Positions 32,762-41,195 are shown, counted from the stretch's first letter. The stretch: 64,000 bases of DNA from GBS-DC sp964451985 (GCA_964451985.1 CAYVKB010000003.1:1-64000), one strand, 5' to 3'. A program made the numbers and translations. The notes: generated by a model from the letters alone, not told the origin.

Positions 32762-33787
32762 ATGGCAACCTACACTTTGGCGCAACTGGCGGAGCAGGTG
32801 CAAGGCATCGTGCGCGGTGAGTCGGAGCTGCAAATCACGGACGTGGGCGGCGTCGAGGATGTCCCCGCTGGAGGCTTGACCTATGCCGAAGACGCCCGCC
32901 GCCTGCAGGAAGCCCTCGCCTCGCCCGCCGCTGCGATTCTCACTAAGCCTAATCTGAATATTCCAACCGACGCGGGCAAGTCGCTCCTGCTGCACCCAAC
33001 GCCACGCCTCGCGTGGGCAAGGATTCTCGCGCTTTATAGCCCATTCCGCACGCCCGAACCTGGCGTCCACCCGACGGTAATTATGGGCGCGGGGTGCGAG
33101 CTGGGCGACGAGGTGTGCCTGATGCCCTACGTGGTGTTGGGCGAGCGTGTGAAAATCGGACATCGCGTGAAAATCCACCCATTCTGCTACATCGGCGACG
33201 AGGTGGAGATTGGCGACGAGACCGTGCTGTACCCCAACGTCACCGTCATGCCCCGCGTGCAGATTGGCAGGCGCGTGATGGTGCATCCGGGCGCAGTGAT
33301 TGGCGGCGACGGCTACGGGTACGTGCAACACGAGGGCACACATCACAAAATCCCTCAAATCGGGCGCGTGGTGATTGAAGACGACGTCGAAATCGGCTGC
33401 AACACGACCATCGATCGCGCCACCACAGGCGAGACGCGCATCGGCAAAGGCACAAAAATCGATAACCTCGTGCAAGTGGCGCACAACGTGCAGGTGGGCG
33501 AACACTGCCTGCTGGTCTCGCAGGTGGGCATAGCGGGCAGCTCGCGTCTGGGGCATCATGTGATTCTGGCGGGGCAGGTGGGCGTGAAAGACCACGTGCA
33601 GATTGGCGACAACGCAGTGGTGGGTGCACAGGGGGGCGTCTCCAAAAGCCTGCCAGCGAACGGCGTCTACTGGGGCACGCCTGCCGTGTCGCACCGCGAG
33701 TGGCTGCAGGTGTTGGCGCATCTGTACAAACTGCCCGAGCTTGCCAAGCGCGTGGAAGAGCTGGAGAAAAAACTCAAAGAACGCTGA
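32762..33787 (+). CDS. lpxD: UDP-3-O-acylglucosamine N-acyltransferase
   Basis: A 341-residue trimeric left-handed beta-helix acyltransferase for the third step of lipid A synthesis. The N-terminal uridine-binding domain covers residues 1-95 (YTLAQLAEQVQGIVRGES). Hexapeptide repeats (about 100-300) include KIPQIGRVVIEDDVEIG and NTTIDRATTGETRIG, with the catalytic His in DNLVQVAHNVQVG. A C-terminal helix (LPELAKRVEELEKKLKER) completes it. It shows the organism has the start of a lipid A pathway and hence an outer membrane, agreeing with the LptD- and LptA-like genes. The kinase-like gene follows by 26 bases. Confidence 0.96.
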   Translation: MATYTLAQLAEQVQGIVRGESELQITDVGGVEDVPAGGLTYAEDARRLQEALASPAAAILTKPNLNIPTDAGKSLLLHPTPRLAWARILALYSPFRTPEPGVHPTVIMGAGCELGDEVCLMPYVVLGERVKIGHRVKIHPFCYIGDEVEIGDETVLYPNVTVMPRVQIGRRVMVHPGAVIGGDGYGYVQHEGTHHKIPQIGRVVIEDDVEIGCNTTIDRATTGETRIGKGTKIDNLVQVAHNVQVGEHCLLVSQVGIAGSSRLGHHVILAGQVGVKDHVQIGDNAVVGAQGGVSKSLPANGVYWGTPAVSHREWLQVLAHLYKLPELAKRVEELEKKLKER

Positions 33788-33813
33788 ATCTGGTATCTTT
33801 ATAGCGACATGCC

Positions 33814-35553
33814 ATGACAGGGAATGTGCTGGCGGCGCGTTATGAGTTGTTGGAGCAGCTATCGGAGGGGCTGCTGTTTCATGTGTACCGCGCCCGCGAT
33901 TTGACCCGTTCGCGCGTAGTGACGCTGAAAGCCGTGCGCGCGCCCTACTCGAATAATCAACCGCTGCTGGACGCGCTGCAGATGGTGCTCAGCTCGCGTC
34001 AGCGCGTGCGCAGCCCGCACCTGCTGGAACTATATGATACCGACCTCGTCGCGCAGCCTCCGTTTTTCGTGGAGGAGTTTGTGCGTGGGCTGGACTTACA
34101 GACGCGTATCCGTCGCACTGCCCCCTTCACTGTGCCGATTGCTGTGGAGATTATGATTGGGATTGTGGAGGGGCTGCAAGCGATTCACAGCGCAGGGCTA
34201 ACGCACGGCGATTTGCGCCCGGCGAATGTGCTGGTCGGGTCCGAGTGGCATGTGTGGTTGAATGGGGTGGGCATGCGGGGCGTGTATCGCGCCGAGCCGG
34301 GCCTAGCCGCCGCGCACGAAGCCCGCGCCGCTGCCTACACCGCGCCTGAACTGTTTCGCGGCGCAGCTCCCAGCGTTGCCAGCGACATCTATGCTTGTGG
34401 CGTGATGCTGTTCGAGATGATTGCTGCCACGACGCCTTTCATCGGTGAAACTCCCGTGCTGACCGCCGAGGCACACCTGAACGACCCGATTCCGTCGCTG
34501 CGCCAGCGCAACCCCGCTGCGCCCCGCACGGTGGAGGGCATCGTCACCAAATGCCTACAGAAAGACCCGGCGCAACGCTACGCCACCGCCTTGCAACTGC
34601 TGAACGACTTGAAAGCCGTGCGCGACGCGCTGCGATTTGGCAAATCACTGGGCTGGTCGCCCATCGACCTACCCGACTCCACTGACGCGAAGTCTGCCTC
34701 AGGCGACATCTTCGCCCGCAACCCCGCCCCGCCGCCCCCACCCGTTGAGGAGGAGGAAGACGACGACATCCCCAAATGGCTACGCTCGATGCTGCGGCTC
34801 ACAGGCGCGCTGGTGCTGCTGGGCTTGGTGATTGGCTTCGCGGCATGGATGGCGATGCGCTTCGTACCTGAAGACCGCCCTGTGCCGCAGGTGGTGGGCA
34901 AGAAACTGGACGAGGCGAATCGCCTCCTACGCGAAGCGGATTTGGAACCCGAAGTGCGTCTGGAGGGCTACAGCGAGCAGTACCCCCCGGGCGTGGTCTA
35001 TTCGGTTAGCCCGCCCGAGGGGCGCGTGGTGCGCAAAGGCAGCAAGGTGTTCCTATGGGTGAGCAAAGGCTCGCGCTTTGTGGAAGTGCCGAATGTAAGC
35101 AACATGCCCGAATCGCGCGCCCGCCGCGAACTGGAAGGTATGGGGCTTGCCGTGATGGACAGCGCGGAAGAGCGTAGGCATCCTACTGTCCCACTGGGGC
35201 ATGTGATTGCCACAGTGCCACCTGCAGGCGCGCGTATCGACCGCTCGCGCCCGATTAAACTCATCGTGAGCATCGGCTTAGGCTACGCGCCTGCGCCTGC
35301 CGCCACACCCGAACCCGAACCACAACCCCAATCCGACGCCTCAAAGCGCACTTTCGAGGTCAAAATCGACCTGACCGACCAGCCCGACCGCCGCATCCGT
35401 ATCGAGGTCGAAGACGAACTAGGCAAACGCATCGTACTGGATGAACTGCGTTTAGGCGGGCAAGTGTACACGATTCCTGTGGAGGCGCAGGGCGATTCCG
35501 TGAACATTCGAATCTACGTGGACAATCAGTTAGTGCAGGAGATTGTGCGGTAA
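33814..35553 (+). CDS. PASTA-domain protein kinase-like protein (probable pseudokinase)
   Basis: A 579-residue single-pass protein. A kinase fold spans about 10-265. Residues 310-320 are acidic and a membrane helix lies near 327-348. Two PASTA domains follow (about 352-420 and 422-490), then a Pro-rich linker and a small C-terminal beta domain. The fold has VTLKAV (the Walker-type Lys) and an APE-like TAPELFRG. However, the glycine loop reads LSEGLLFHVY, the catalytic loop HGDLRPANV (HRD to HGD), and the DFG position reads LNGVG, so the metal-binding Asp is Asn. I therefore expect weak or no catalysis. PASTA domains sense peptidoglycan fragments, so a wall-stress scaffold is plausible. Confidence 0.85.
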   Translation: MTGNVLAARYELLEQLSEGLLFHVYRARDLTRSRVVTLKAVRAPYSNNQPLLDALQMVLSSRQRVRSPHLLELYDTDLVAQPPFFVEEFVRGLDLQTRIRRTAPFTVPIAVEIMIGIVEGLQAIHSAGLTHGDLRPANVLVGSEWHVWLNGVGMRGVYRAEPGLAAAHEARAAAYTAPELFRGAAPSVASDIYACGVMLFEMIAATTPFIGETPVLTAEAHLNDPIPSLRQRNPAAPRTVEGIVTKCLQKDPAQRYATALQLLNDLKAVRDALRFGKSLGWSPIDLPDSTDAKSASGDIFARNPAPPPPPVEEEEDDDIPKWLRSMLRLTGALVLLGLVIGFAAWMAMRFVPEDRPVPQVVGKKLDEANRLLREADLEPEVRLEGYSEQYPPGVVYSVSPPEGRVVRKGSKVFLWVSKGSRFVEVPNVSNMPESRARRELEGMGLAVMDSAEERRHPTVPLGHVIATVPPAGARIDRSRPIKLIVSIGLGYAPAPAATPEPEPQPQSDASKRTFEVKIDLTDQPDRRIRIEVEDELGKRIVLDELRLGGQVYTIPVEAQGDSVNIRIYVDNQLVQEIVR

Positions 35554-35669
35554 AGCTGCAAGACTTAAATGGGGAGAGGAAATGTCTGCCACCAGAGGTC
35601 TGTGGCGGCACGCCGATGGGGGTGCAATCCTCAGCAGGGTATCATACTGTACACATAGAGGCACAGTCT

Positions 35670-36347
35670 ATGCAAGGGTCAGAAATTCGGATTGCCCCGT
35701 CGATACTCTCCGCCGATTTCGGTGCGATGCGTGAAGCCGTGCGCGCCCTGCAGGACGGCGATGCAGATTGGATTCACTTCGATGTGATGGATGGACATTT
35801 TGTGCCGAATCTTACGTTCGGCGCGCCGATGGTGGCAGCCCTGCGCCCCCACTGCGATCTGCCGTTCGATGTACATCTGATGATTGAGCAGCCCGAACGC
35901 CTGATTCCTGACTTCGCAGCGGCGGGCGCGAACAGCATCACGGTGCATACGGAGGCGTGTGTGCATCTGCATCGCGTGATTCAGCAGATTCGTGAGTTGG
36001 GCTGTGGGGTGGGCATCGCGCTGAACCCGCACACACCACTGGAGACCGTGCGACACATCCTGCCTGCGATTGACCTGCTGCTGATTATGACCGTGAACCC
36101 CGGCTTTGGCGGGCAGACGTTTATTGAACTGATGCGGCATAAGATTGCTGAGGCGCGTCTGATGATCGAGCAGTGCGCGCCCCATGTGCTACTGCAGGTA
36201 GACGGTGGTGTCTCGCCCGAGAACGCGCGGGATCTGGTCGAGCTCGGTGCACGAGTGCTGGTGGCAGGCTCCAGCGTGTTCAGCGCACCTACCCCGCAGG
36301 AGGGCGTTCGCGCATTGCGGTTTGCCTTAATGAGCCACAAAGCATGA
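35670..36347 (+). CDS. rpe: Ribulose-phosphate 3-epimerase
   Basis: A 225-residue TIM-barrel enzyme of the pentose phosphate pathway. Seen: IAPSILSADFGAM, HFDVMDGHFVPNLTFG with metal-binding His and Asp, DVHLMIEQPE, ITVHTEA, GIALNPHTP, MTVNPGFGGQ, LQVDGGVSPENA with the second catalytic Asp, and LVAGSSVF. All active-site residues are present. I start at 35670, where GAGG at 35657-35660 sits about 9 bases upstream, not at 35616. The stop overlaps the next start (ATGA at 36344). Confidence 0.95.
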   Translation: MQGSEIRIAPSILSADFGAMREAVRALQDGDADWIHFDVMDGHFVPNLTFGAPMVAALRPHCDLPFDVHLMIEQPERLIPDFAAAGANSITVHTEACVHLHRVIQQIRELGCGVGIALNPHTPLETVRHILPAIDLLLIMTVNPGFGGQTFIELMRHKIAEARLMIEQCAPHVLLQVDGGVSPENARDLVELGARVLVAGSSVFSAPTPQEGVRALRFALMSHKA

Positions 36348-36676
36348 AACGCAAACTCTCATATCGGGCGTGGATGGCAATCTTGCTGGGTGCACTGGCT
36401 GGACTGATACCGCTGGGGCTAATCCTGCTGCGTCTTGCGCCCCGCGAGACCGCCGACGACAAGCGCATGTGGCTGCTGTGGGCGAGCCTGCTGCTGGTCG
36501 TCGCCGTCGGGCTACTGTTCGCGCTCATCTGGATTGTGCTGAAGGACATCCAGCAGATTCAGGAGCAATATCGCAACGCGCATCGCGAGGCGTTCGAGGA
36601 GATGACCGAGCAGATACGTGCCGACTACCGCCGTAAGCAGGCGCAGCAACGGGGGAGCCGTAATGGGGCTGAGTGA
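36344..36676 (+). CDS. Small two-helix membrane protein
   Basis: A 110-residue protein with two membrane helices (about residues 10-30 and 43-66) and a charged, helical cytosolic tail (QIQEQYRNAHREAFEEMTEQ and a basic end). The family is not recognised. Its start overlaps the rpe stop and its end overlaps ribD by 14 bases, so it is embedded in an rpe-ribD operon. Function unknown. Confidence 0.7.
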   Translation: MKRKLSYRAWMAILLGALAGLIPLGLILLRLAPRETADDKRMWLLWASLLLVVAVGLLFALIWIVLKDIQQIQEQYRNAHREAFEEMTEQIRADYRRKQAQQRGSRNGAE

Positions 36677-37814
36677 GCAGGATTTACGCTTCATGCGCCG
36701 TGCGGTGCAGCTCTCACGGCGCGGTTTTCCTGTGCCCAACCCCCACGTGGGCGCAGTGGTCGTGAAAGACGGTGCACTGCTGGGCGAGGGCTACCACCCC
36801 TACGCAGGCGCGCCCCACGCCGAAATCTTTGCCCTGCAACAAGCGGGCGATACCGCACAGGGCGCAACGCTGTATGTCACCCTCGAGCCGTGCAACCACT
36901 ATGGACGCACACCTCCTTGCACGAATGCGATTCTGGAGCGGGGCATCAAGCGCGTGGTGGTGGGCCTGACCGACCCAAACCCGCAAGTGAGCGGCAAGGG
37001 AATCGAACGACTGCGTGAGATGGGCGTGCAGGTGGAGACTCTGAACCCCAACATCCCCGCCGAAGCCAAACTTATCACCGAGTTAGAAGCGATTAACCGA
37101 ATCTACCTCTATTGGCGTCGGCACAATCGTCCGTTTATCACCCTCAAAGCCGCGATGAGCTTAGACGGAAAAATCGCCACGCACACCGGCGACTCCAAGT
37201 GGATTACAGGCGAGCGGGCGCGCCGTTATGCCCACCGCCTCCGCGCTGAACATGCCGCCGTGCTGGTGGGCGTGGAGACCGTCCTCAAAGACCGTCCACA
37301 ACTCACTGCGCGTCTGCGCGGCGTGAAGAACCAGCCCCTGCGCGTGATTCTCGACACTCGTTTACGCTTGAAATTCTGGATGAAGAAGCACCAACCCGTG
37401 CTGAACACCGAGAAAGCTGAGACACTGGTGTACCACCTGAAACTCCCTGAAGAGAAAACCTGGAAATACTCCAGCCAGCTGTGGGGGATCGGTGTGCAGA
37501 CGTATGATTTTTATCGGGATGACGCTCAGCCCTTGCGCGTGCCTGTTGACAAAGTAGTGCAACACCTCGCCCAGCGCGGCATTTCCAGCATCTTAGTGGA
37601 GGGCGGCGGGCAAGTGGCGGCGTCGTTTCTGGAGGCGAAGCTGGCGAACCGCATCGCCTACTTTTACGCACCGAAGTTAATCGGCGGCGCGGACGCCCGT
37701 ACTCCGTTGGAAGGGCTGGGCTTTGCCCGAGTCGCCGATGCGCCCCGCGTAATGAATGTCTCCATCCGCAAACTCGGCGAGGACTGGGTGGTGGAGGGAG
37801 ATATCGAGTACTGA
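36663..37814 (+). CDS. ribD: Riboflavin biosynthesis deaminase/reductase
   Basis: A 383-residue bifunctional enzyme catalysing deamination and then side-chain reduction of the pyrimidine in riboflavin synthesis. The N-terminal deaminase domain shows NPHVGAVVVKDG, HAEIFAL (His-Ala-Glu) and LEPCNHYGRTPPC (zinc Cys pair). The C-terminal reductase domain (from about 145) shows RPFITLKAAMSLDGKIAT, VGVETVLKDRPQLTAR and ILVEGGGQVAASFL. Both halves look intact. It starts at 36663, not at the longer 36618. No other rib genes are adjacent; ribE lies at 52108 on the other strand. Confidence 0.95.
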   Translation: MGLSEQDLRFMRRAVQLSRRGFPVPNPHVGAVVVKDGALLGEGYHPYAGAPHAEIFALQQAGDTAQGATLYVTLEPCNHYGRTPPCTNAILERGIKRVVVGLTDPNPQVSGKGIERLREMGVQVETLNPNIPAEAKLITELEAINRIYLYWRRHNRPFITLKAAMSLDGKIATHTGDSKWITGERARRYAHRLRAEHAAVLVGVETVLKDRPQLTARLRGVKNQPLRVILDTRLRLKFWMKKHQPVLNTEKAETLVYHLKLPEEKTWKYSSQLWGIGVQTYDFYRDDAQPLRVPVDKVVQHLAQRGISSILVEGGGQVAASFLEAKLANRIAYFYAPKLIGGADARTPLEGLGFARVADAPRVMNVSIRKLGEDWVVEGDIEY

Positions 37815-37877
37815 TTTTCGCAGGAATCGTCTGAAACGCATGTAAATATACCCTTGCTTCCAAGGAGGGAACTAACG

Positions 37878-39260
37878 ATGAGTCTCGTAGCGTGGTCGAT
37901 AGGTGGAGTCTGTTTCGGGTTGGGATTGGTCGCAGCGTTGATGGCGCGTGCGCGGATTGAGACTTTTCCTGCCTTTGCGCTGCCGTTGGTGTGGCTATTA
38001 GCGTTAGTTGCGTTCGGGCTAACGTTGCCTGCAGAGCCTGCACCCTACTTTCAAGCAGGAGGCGCGTTAGGCTGGGGGGTGCTGACGGCATCGGGCTTGT
38101 GGCTGATGGGCGCGTTCGTGGGCAGCCGATTGCATTACGAGTGGCTGGGCGCGCTGCTGCCGCTTGCCGCGCCTGTGTTGGCTTTACTACTGATACGCGA
38201 CAATCTGCAGCCTGCGCTGTGGGGCGTGGGCATCGCGACAGGGCTGATGTGGGTGCTGCTGCACAGGGCGTGGGAGTCGCTGGAGGGCGTCGCGCTGAGC
38301 ACGCTGGCGCTGAGCTGGACGACTGGGTTGGCGGTCTATGCAGGTGCACCTCGTTGGTTCGGGGTGTGCCTCGCAGGTTCGGGCGTGGTGGCGTTCGGAA
38401 TCGCAACGCTGCTCGCACGAGCGGGGCGCACGGGCTGGCGTATTAGTTATATTTTGCTGTTTGGCGGGTTTGCAGTGACGGCGGTAGGCTATCGGCTTGC
38501 GGGTTCAGACGCGCCTTGGCTGGAGCTGGTGCTGCTGACGCTGGTCGCTGCCACACTCGCGCGTGGGCTGTCGGGCAGCGAGGTCTGGTCGCGCTACGCG
38601 CTGTTGGTATGGGTGGGCTTACTCGCGGCGGCGTTTGCGACGATGCGCGGTTTCGGACTGGCGGTCTGCGCCCTGATGACCGCGCTGCATGCGATGGTGA
38701 TGGGGCATCGGGAGTTCACGCGCACTTCACCGCACGAGAACCTACTCTATACGGCGGGCGGGCTGCTGCTGGTGAGTGTGCTGGGCTTTCGGCTGTTCAC
38801 GCTGAGTTATCCGCTGCGCTCGCCCCGCGCCGATTTGTATCTCTATTTCACACTGGTCGCATTTCTGATTGCGCTGATTGGGCTGGGCGCGCTGGCATTA
38901 TGGTGGAGCCAGCGCGGGGAACGCTCGCCGTTGTGGCGGAGTCTGCTGGCGGGATTCTGGGCGGCGGCTGCGCCGCTGGCGCTGACCGCCGTGTTCACTG
39001 AACGCGCTGCCGCTGGTTGGAGTGTGGGCGCACTGGGCGCGGCGATGAGCGCATTTCTGTACAGCAATCGCCTGTTTCACTGGCTTGTCCCGCTCAGCCT
39101 GCTGGGGTTGATAATTGTGTTGCCGATGGGGAGCCTTGCGGCGGTCATCGCCGAATCGCCCCGCAACGTGCGCATCGGCGTCGCTGTAGGGCTGACCGCT
39201 GCGATTGCCCTCACAGCGATTATTATCGGAATCTTAGACAATCGCGCGGAAGCAGATTAG
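37878..39260 (+). CDS. Polytopic membrane protein of unknown function
   Basis: A 460-residue protein that is hydrophobic almost throughout, with about 13 membrane helices separated by very short loops; a few charged motifs (RARIETF, RSPRADLYLY, WSQRGERSP) mark the cytosolic loops. I recognise no family. AAGGAGGG at 37861-37868 fixes the start at 37878. It converges with the next gene, the two stops overlapping over 39257-39260. High content of Ala, Leu and Gly codons follows the window average, so no sign of recent transfer. Confidence 0.75.
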   Translation: MSLVAWSIGGVCFGLGLVAALMARARIETFPAFALPLVWLLALVAFGLTLPAEPAPYFQAGGALGWGVLTASGLWLMGAFVGSRLHYEWLGALLPLAAPVLALLLIRDNLQPALWGVGIATGLMWVLLHRAWESLEGVALSTLALSWTTGLAVYAGAPRWFGVCLAGSGVVAFGIATLLARAGRTGWRISYILLFGGFAVTAVGYRLAGSDAPWLELVLLTLVAATLARGLSGSEVWSRYALLVWVGLLAAAFATMRGFGLAVCALMTALHAMVMGHREFTRTSPHENLLYTAGGLLLVSVLGFRLFTLSYPLRSPRADLYLYFTLVAFLIALIGLGALALWWSQRGERSPLWRSLLAGFWAAAAPLALTAVFTERAAAGWSVGALGAAMSAFLYSNRLFHWLVPLSLLGLIIVLPMGSLAAVIAESPRNVRIGVAVGLTAAIALTAIIIGILDNRAEAD

Positions 39261-39802
39261 ATAACCTCCCGCAGGTAGTCGCCGTAGCGGTACAGCGCGC
39301 TGCGAGCGCGTTCAAGCCGTCCAATCAGTGCGCCCTCATCGTGGCGCAGAATCTCGTCTACAGTCTCCGCCAGAAACAGCGCTTCCATCGCGTCAGTTGG
39401 CTTGCCCGCTAGGCGCATGCCGAACTCGGCGTCGCTGGGGTCAAAATTCATATGTGCCGTGATATACGGCTTAAGTGGGGGGTAGGCGCGTTGCAGCCAG
39501 CGGCGCAGTTCGGCGTAATGCTCTTGAAACGGCGCGCCCTCACCTGCGAACGCCGCATCGCAAATCAGCTCCGCCAGCTGCTCAAAACGGTCGTAGTAGT
39601 GCGCCAGCATCTCGCGCTGCTCCTCCACAGGAAAATCGACGCTTGCGCCGCGCCAGTGCCGAATCTGTTCCCGAACGGTGTCGGGTAGCGAGTATACAAA
39701 CGATCCCACACGAAGGAGTCCGAGCCGAATCATCGCTTGCGCCTTTAGTCGTCTCTCCCAAATGCCTTGCGCCCAAGTGCGCACCCACAGCAAAAGTCCC
39801 AT
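39257..39802 (-). CDS. Conserved-looking hypothetical protein
   Basis: A 181-residue soluble, mostly helical, charged protein (for example EEQREMLAHYYDRFEQLAEL, a segment near FDPSDAEFGMRLAGKPTDAM). No signal peptide and no known motif. AAGGAGG lies 8 bases before the ATG and a GG-TATAAT box 20 bases before it, so expression is well supported. It is divergent from the FAS1 gene and shares with it the region holding the CRP-like site at 39844-39859. Function unknown. Confidence 0.75.
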   Translation of the reverse strand: MGLLLWVRTWAQGIWERRLKAQAMIRLGLLRVGSFVYSLPDTVREQIRHWRGASVDFPVEEQREMLAHYYDRFEQLAELICDAAFAGEGAPFQEHYAELRRWLQRAYPPLKPYITAHMNFDPSDAEFGMRLAGKPTDAMEALFLAETVDEILRHDEGALIGRLERARSALYRYGDYLREVI

Positions 39803-39822
39803 CCGTAGCCTCCTTTATCGCT

Positions 39823-39828
39823 ATTATA
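39823..39828 (-). promoter_or_regulatory. Promoter, GG-TATAAT
   Basis: Reading leftward, TATAAT preceded by GG, with a short leader and AAGGAGG before the ATG at 39802. The CRP-like site at 39844-39859 is centred about 26 bases upstream of the box, close to where a -35 element would sit. Confidence 0.65.
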
Positions 39829-39843
39829 CCCCGATTTGGGTAG

Positions 39844-39859
39844 TGTGATTCCAATCACA
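39844..39859. promoter_or_regulatory. CRP-type operator TGTGATTCCAATCACA
   Basis: A perfect 16-base palindrome equal to the classical CRP consensus TGTGA-N6-TCACA. Its centre (39851.5) is about 41-45 bases upstream of the start point predicted from the TACTAT box at 39884-39889, the class II activator position. The regulator encoded at 40392-41081 keeps CRP's base-contacting residues. Target assignment is inference. Confidence 0.7.
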
Positions 39860-39883
39860 GAAATTCCCATAACCAAATGCGCA

Positions 39884-39889
39884 TACTAT
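39884..39889 (+). promoter_or_regulatory. Probable activator-dependent promoter of the FAS1 gene
   Basis: TACTAT lacks the GG present at nearly every other box of the window and lacks a -35, as expected of a promoter needing an activator. The CRP-like site lies at the right distance upstream. The leader to the ATG at 39933 is about 37-40 bases and includes AGGAGG. Confidence 0.5.
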
Positions 39890-39932
39890 GGGTGTGTGGA
39901 AAACCCGCACAGAAGATGACAGGAGGTTCAAA

Positions 39933-40334
39933 ATGCCAACGATTGTGGATATTGCGGTTCAGGCTGGTTCGTTCAATACGCTGGTTCAAGCCGTTCAGGC
40001 GGCAGGTCTAGTGGAGACGCTGAGCGGTCAGGGTCCATTCACGGTGTTTGCCCCAACGGATGAAGCGTTCGCACAGATTCCTCAGGAGACGCTGCAGGCG
40101 GTTCTGGCAAACAAAGAACAGCTCACGGCAATCCTGACCTATCACGTGGTGCCGGGTAAGTTGATGGCTGCAGATGTGGTGCGCAGCAGCCAGCTGCAGA
40201 CGGTGCAGGGTCAGAGCATCACCGTTAGCACGGACGGTGGCGTGAAGGTGGACGACGCGAACGTGGTTCAAACCGACATCGAGGCGGACAACGGCATCAT
40301 CCATGTGATTGACAAAGTTATTATGCCCAAGTAA
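39933..40334 (+). CDS. Fasciclin (FAS1) domain protein
   Basis: A 133-residue protein consisting of one FAS1 domain: MPTIVDIAVQAGSFNTLVQA, the H1 block GPFTVFAPTDEAFAQIP, LTYHVVPG, and the H2 block IEADNGIIHVIDKVIMP. FAS1 domains mediate adhesion or ligand binding and are usually exported. I see no signal peptide here, so this one may be cytoplasmic or use another route. AGGAGG at 39921-39926 fixes the start at 39933. A CRP-like site upstream suggests control by carbon or redox state. It ends at the terminator at 40360-40393. Confidence 0.92.
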   Translation: MPTIVDIAVQAGSFNTLVQAVQAAGLVETLSGQGPFTVFAPTDEAFAQIPQETLQAVLANKEQLTAILTYHVVPGKLMAADVVRSSQLQTVQGQSITVSTDGGVKVDDANVVQTDIEADNGIIHVIDKVIMPK

Positions 40335-40359
40335 GCAACCGATCACCTCGCAACTCGTA

Positions 40360-40393
40360 GGGTGGAGAGGCGCCTCTCTCCACCCGTTTTTTT
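40360..40393 (+). terminator. Intrinsic terminator of the FAS1 gene
   Basis: GGGTGGAGAG (40360-40369) pairs with CTCTCCACCC (40376-40385), followed by seven T (40387-40393). The T-run touches the stop codon of the convergent regulator gene. Confidence 0.9.
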
Positions 40394-41081
40394 ATGCGGC
40401 GAAGTTTATCTGATTGGTCATGATTTGGAATGGACGAAGGTCTTTGAGGATGACAGATTTGCGGTTGGTGGCGAGCCAGCCTTTGCGCGCCCAGCGTCCG
40501 AGCGTTCGGCTGACCGCCTCACGGCTTGCGCCCACATAATCGGCGATTTCCTGGTGCGTGAGGTGGATTTCGATGCCGTCTTCGACTTGTTCGCCGACGG
40601 TTTGCGCCAGTCCCATCAGCGCATGCGCGACGCGCTGGCTGAGCTTGAGCCGACTGATATGAAACACGCGCTCTTCCGATTGGCGGATTCGCTCCGCTAA
40701 GTTGCGCAGCAGCGCGAGTGCGAAGTCGGGGTAATCCCGCAGCAGGCGCTCGAACTGCTCAGCAGAGAGGTAGCGCACCTCCGTAGGCTCCAGAGCCTCC
40801 ACAGTCGCGCGTACCCAGTGTCCTGTGAGGATGGTCGTCTCGCCAAACGAGTCGCCTTCCCCCAGAATCGCGTAAGTGAGCGCGCTGCCGTCGGGCGCGA
40901 TGGTGTAGACCTTCATCAGCCCTTTCTCCACGACCCACCAGCCGCCCGGCTCGCGCCCCAACTCCAAACGCTCGCCTGGATTATAACGCACTGCCAACAT
41001 TCGGCTCAGGATCTCGTGTGCTTCATCTTCGCTGAGCCACTGAAACGGGCTGGTTTTCACCAGCGCCCACTTGACTGTCAT
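40392..41081 (-). CDS. Crp/Fnr-family transcription regulator
   Basis: A 229-residue regulator. The cyclic-nucleotide-like beta-roll (about 15-125) contains GERLELGREPGG, KVYTIAPDGSALTYAILGEG and DSFGETTILTG; the last resembles CRP's FGELAL but I cannot confirm cAMP binding. A long dimer helix (about 120-150) leads to the winged HTH (about 165-215), whose recognition helix reads ASREAVSRTLGRW. The R-E-x3-R pattern equals CRP's Arg180, Glu181 and Arg185, which read TGTGA. No Fe-S Cys cluster as in FNR is present. GAGGTG lies before the ATG, and the leader contains an inverted repeat (41107-41150). It converges on the FAS1 gene. Confidence 0.9.
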   Translation of the reverse strand: MTVKWALVKTSPFQWLSEDEAHEILSRMLAVRYNPGERLELGREPGGWWVVEKGLMKVYTIAPDGSALTYAILGEGDSFGETTILTGHWVRATVEALEPTEVRYLSAEQFERLLRDYPDFALALLRNLAERIRQSEERVFHISRLKLSQRVAHALMGLAQTVGEQVEDGIEIHLTHQEIADYVGASREAVSRTLGRWARKGWLATNRKSVILKDLRPFQIMTNQINFAA

Positions 41082-41106
41082 AGTGCTTCACCTCGCTGGT
41101 TGAGTC

Positions 41107-41150
41107 TGCCTTGCTGCGTTGGGGCGTGCGTGAACGGGCGTAGCAAGGCA
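41107..41150 (-). promoter_or_regulatory. Inverted repeat in the leader of the Crp-type gene
   Basis: TGCCTTGCT (41107-41115) and AGCAAGGCA (41142-41150) are a perfect 9-bp inverted repeat, 26 bases apart, starting just inside the predicted transcript. It may be a leader hairpin or a pair of operator half-sites. Confidence 0.4.
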
Positions 41151-41155
41151 ACATT

Positions 41156-41161
41156 AGTATA
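41156..41161 (-). promoter_or_regulatory. Promoter of the Crp-type gene, GG-TATACT
   Basis: Reading leftward, TATACT preceded by GG, 75 bases before the ATG at 41081. Back to back with the divergent box at 41190-41195. Confidence 0.6.
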
Positions 41162-41189
41162 CCCCATCCCATGCCCGCTGATGGCATGG

Positions 41190-41195
41190 TATAAT
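41190..41195 (+). promoter_or_regulatory. Promoter of the flavoprotein gene, GG-TATAAT
   Basis: TATAAT preceded by GG, ending 9 bases before the ATG at 41205. Supports that start and predicts a leaderless mRNA. Confidence 0.65.

Noticed and set aside
35554..35669. Leader between the PASTA gene and rpe considered as a riboswitch
   Set aside because: Only a weak 6-bp stem with a bulge could be found, and no known riboswitch core such as the fluoride or FMN type.
37303..38418. 371-codon minus-strand open frame opposite ribD and the membrane protein gene
   Set aside because: Its product is a Arg/Pro/Ser/Thr-rich string with no domain, and it crosses two well-supported plus-strand genes; typical shadow of GC-rich coding.
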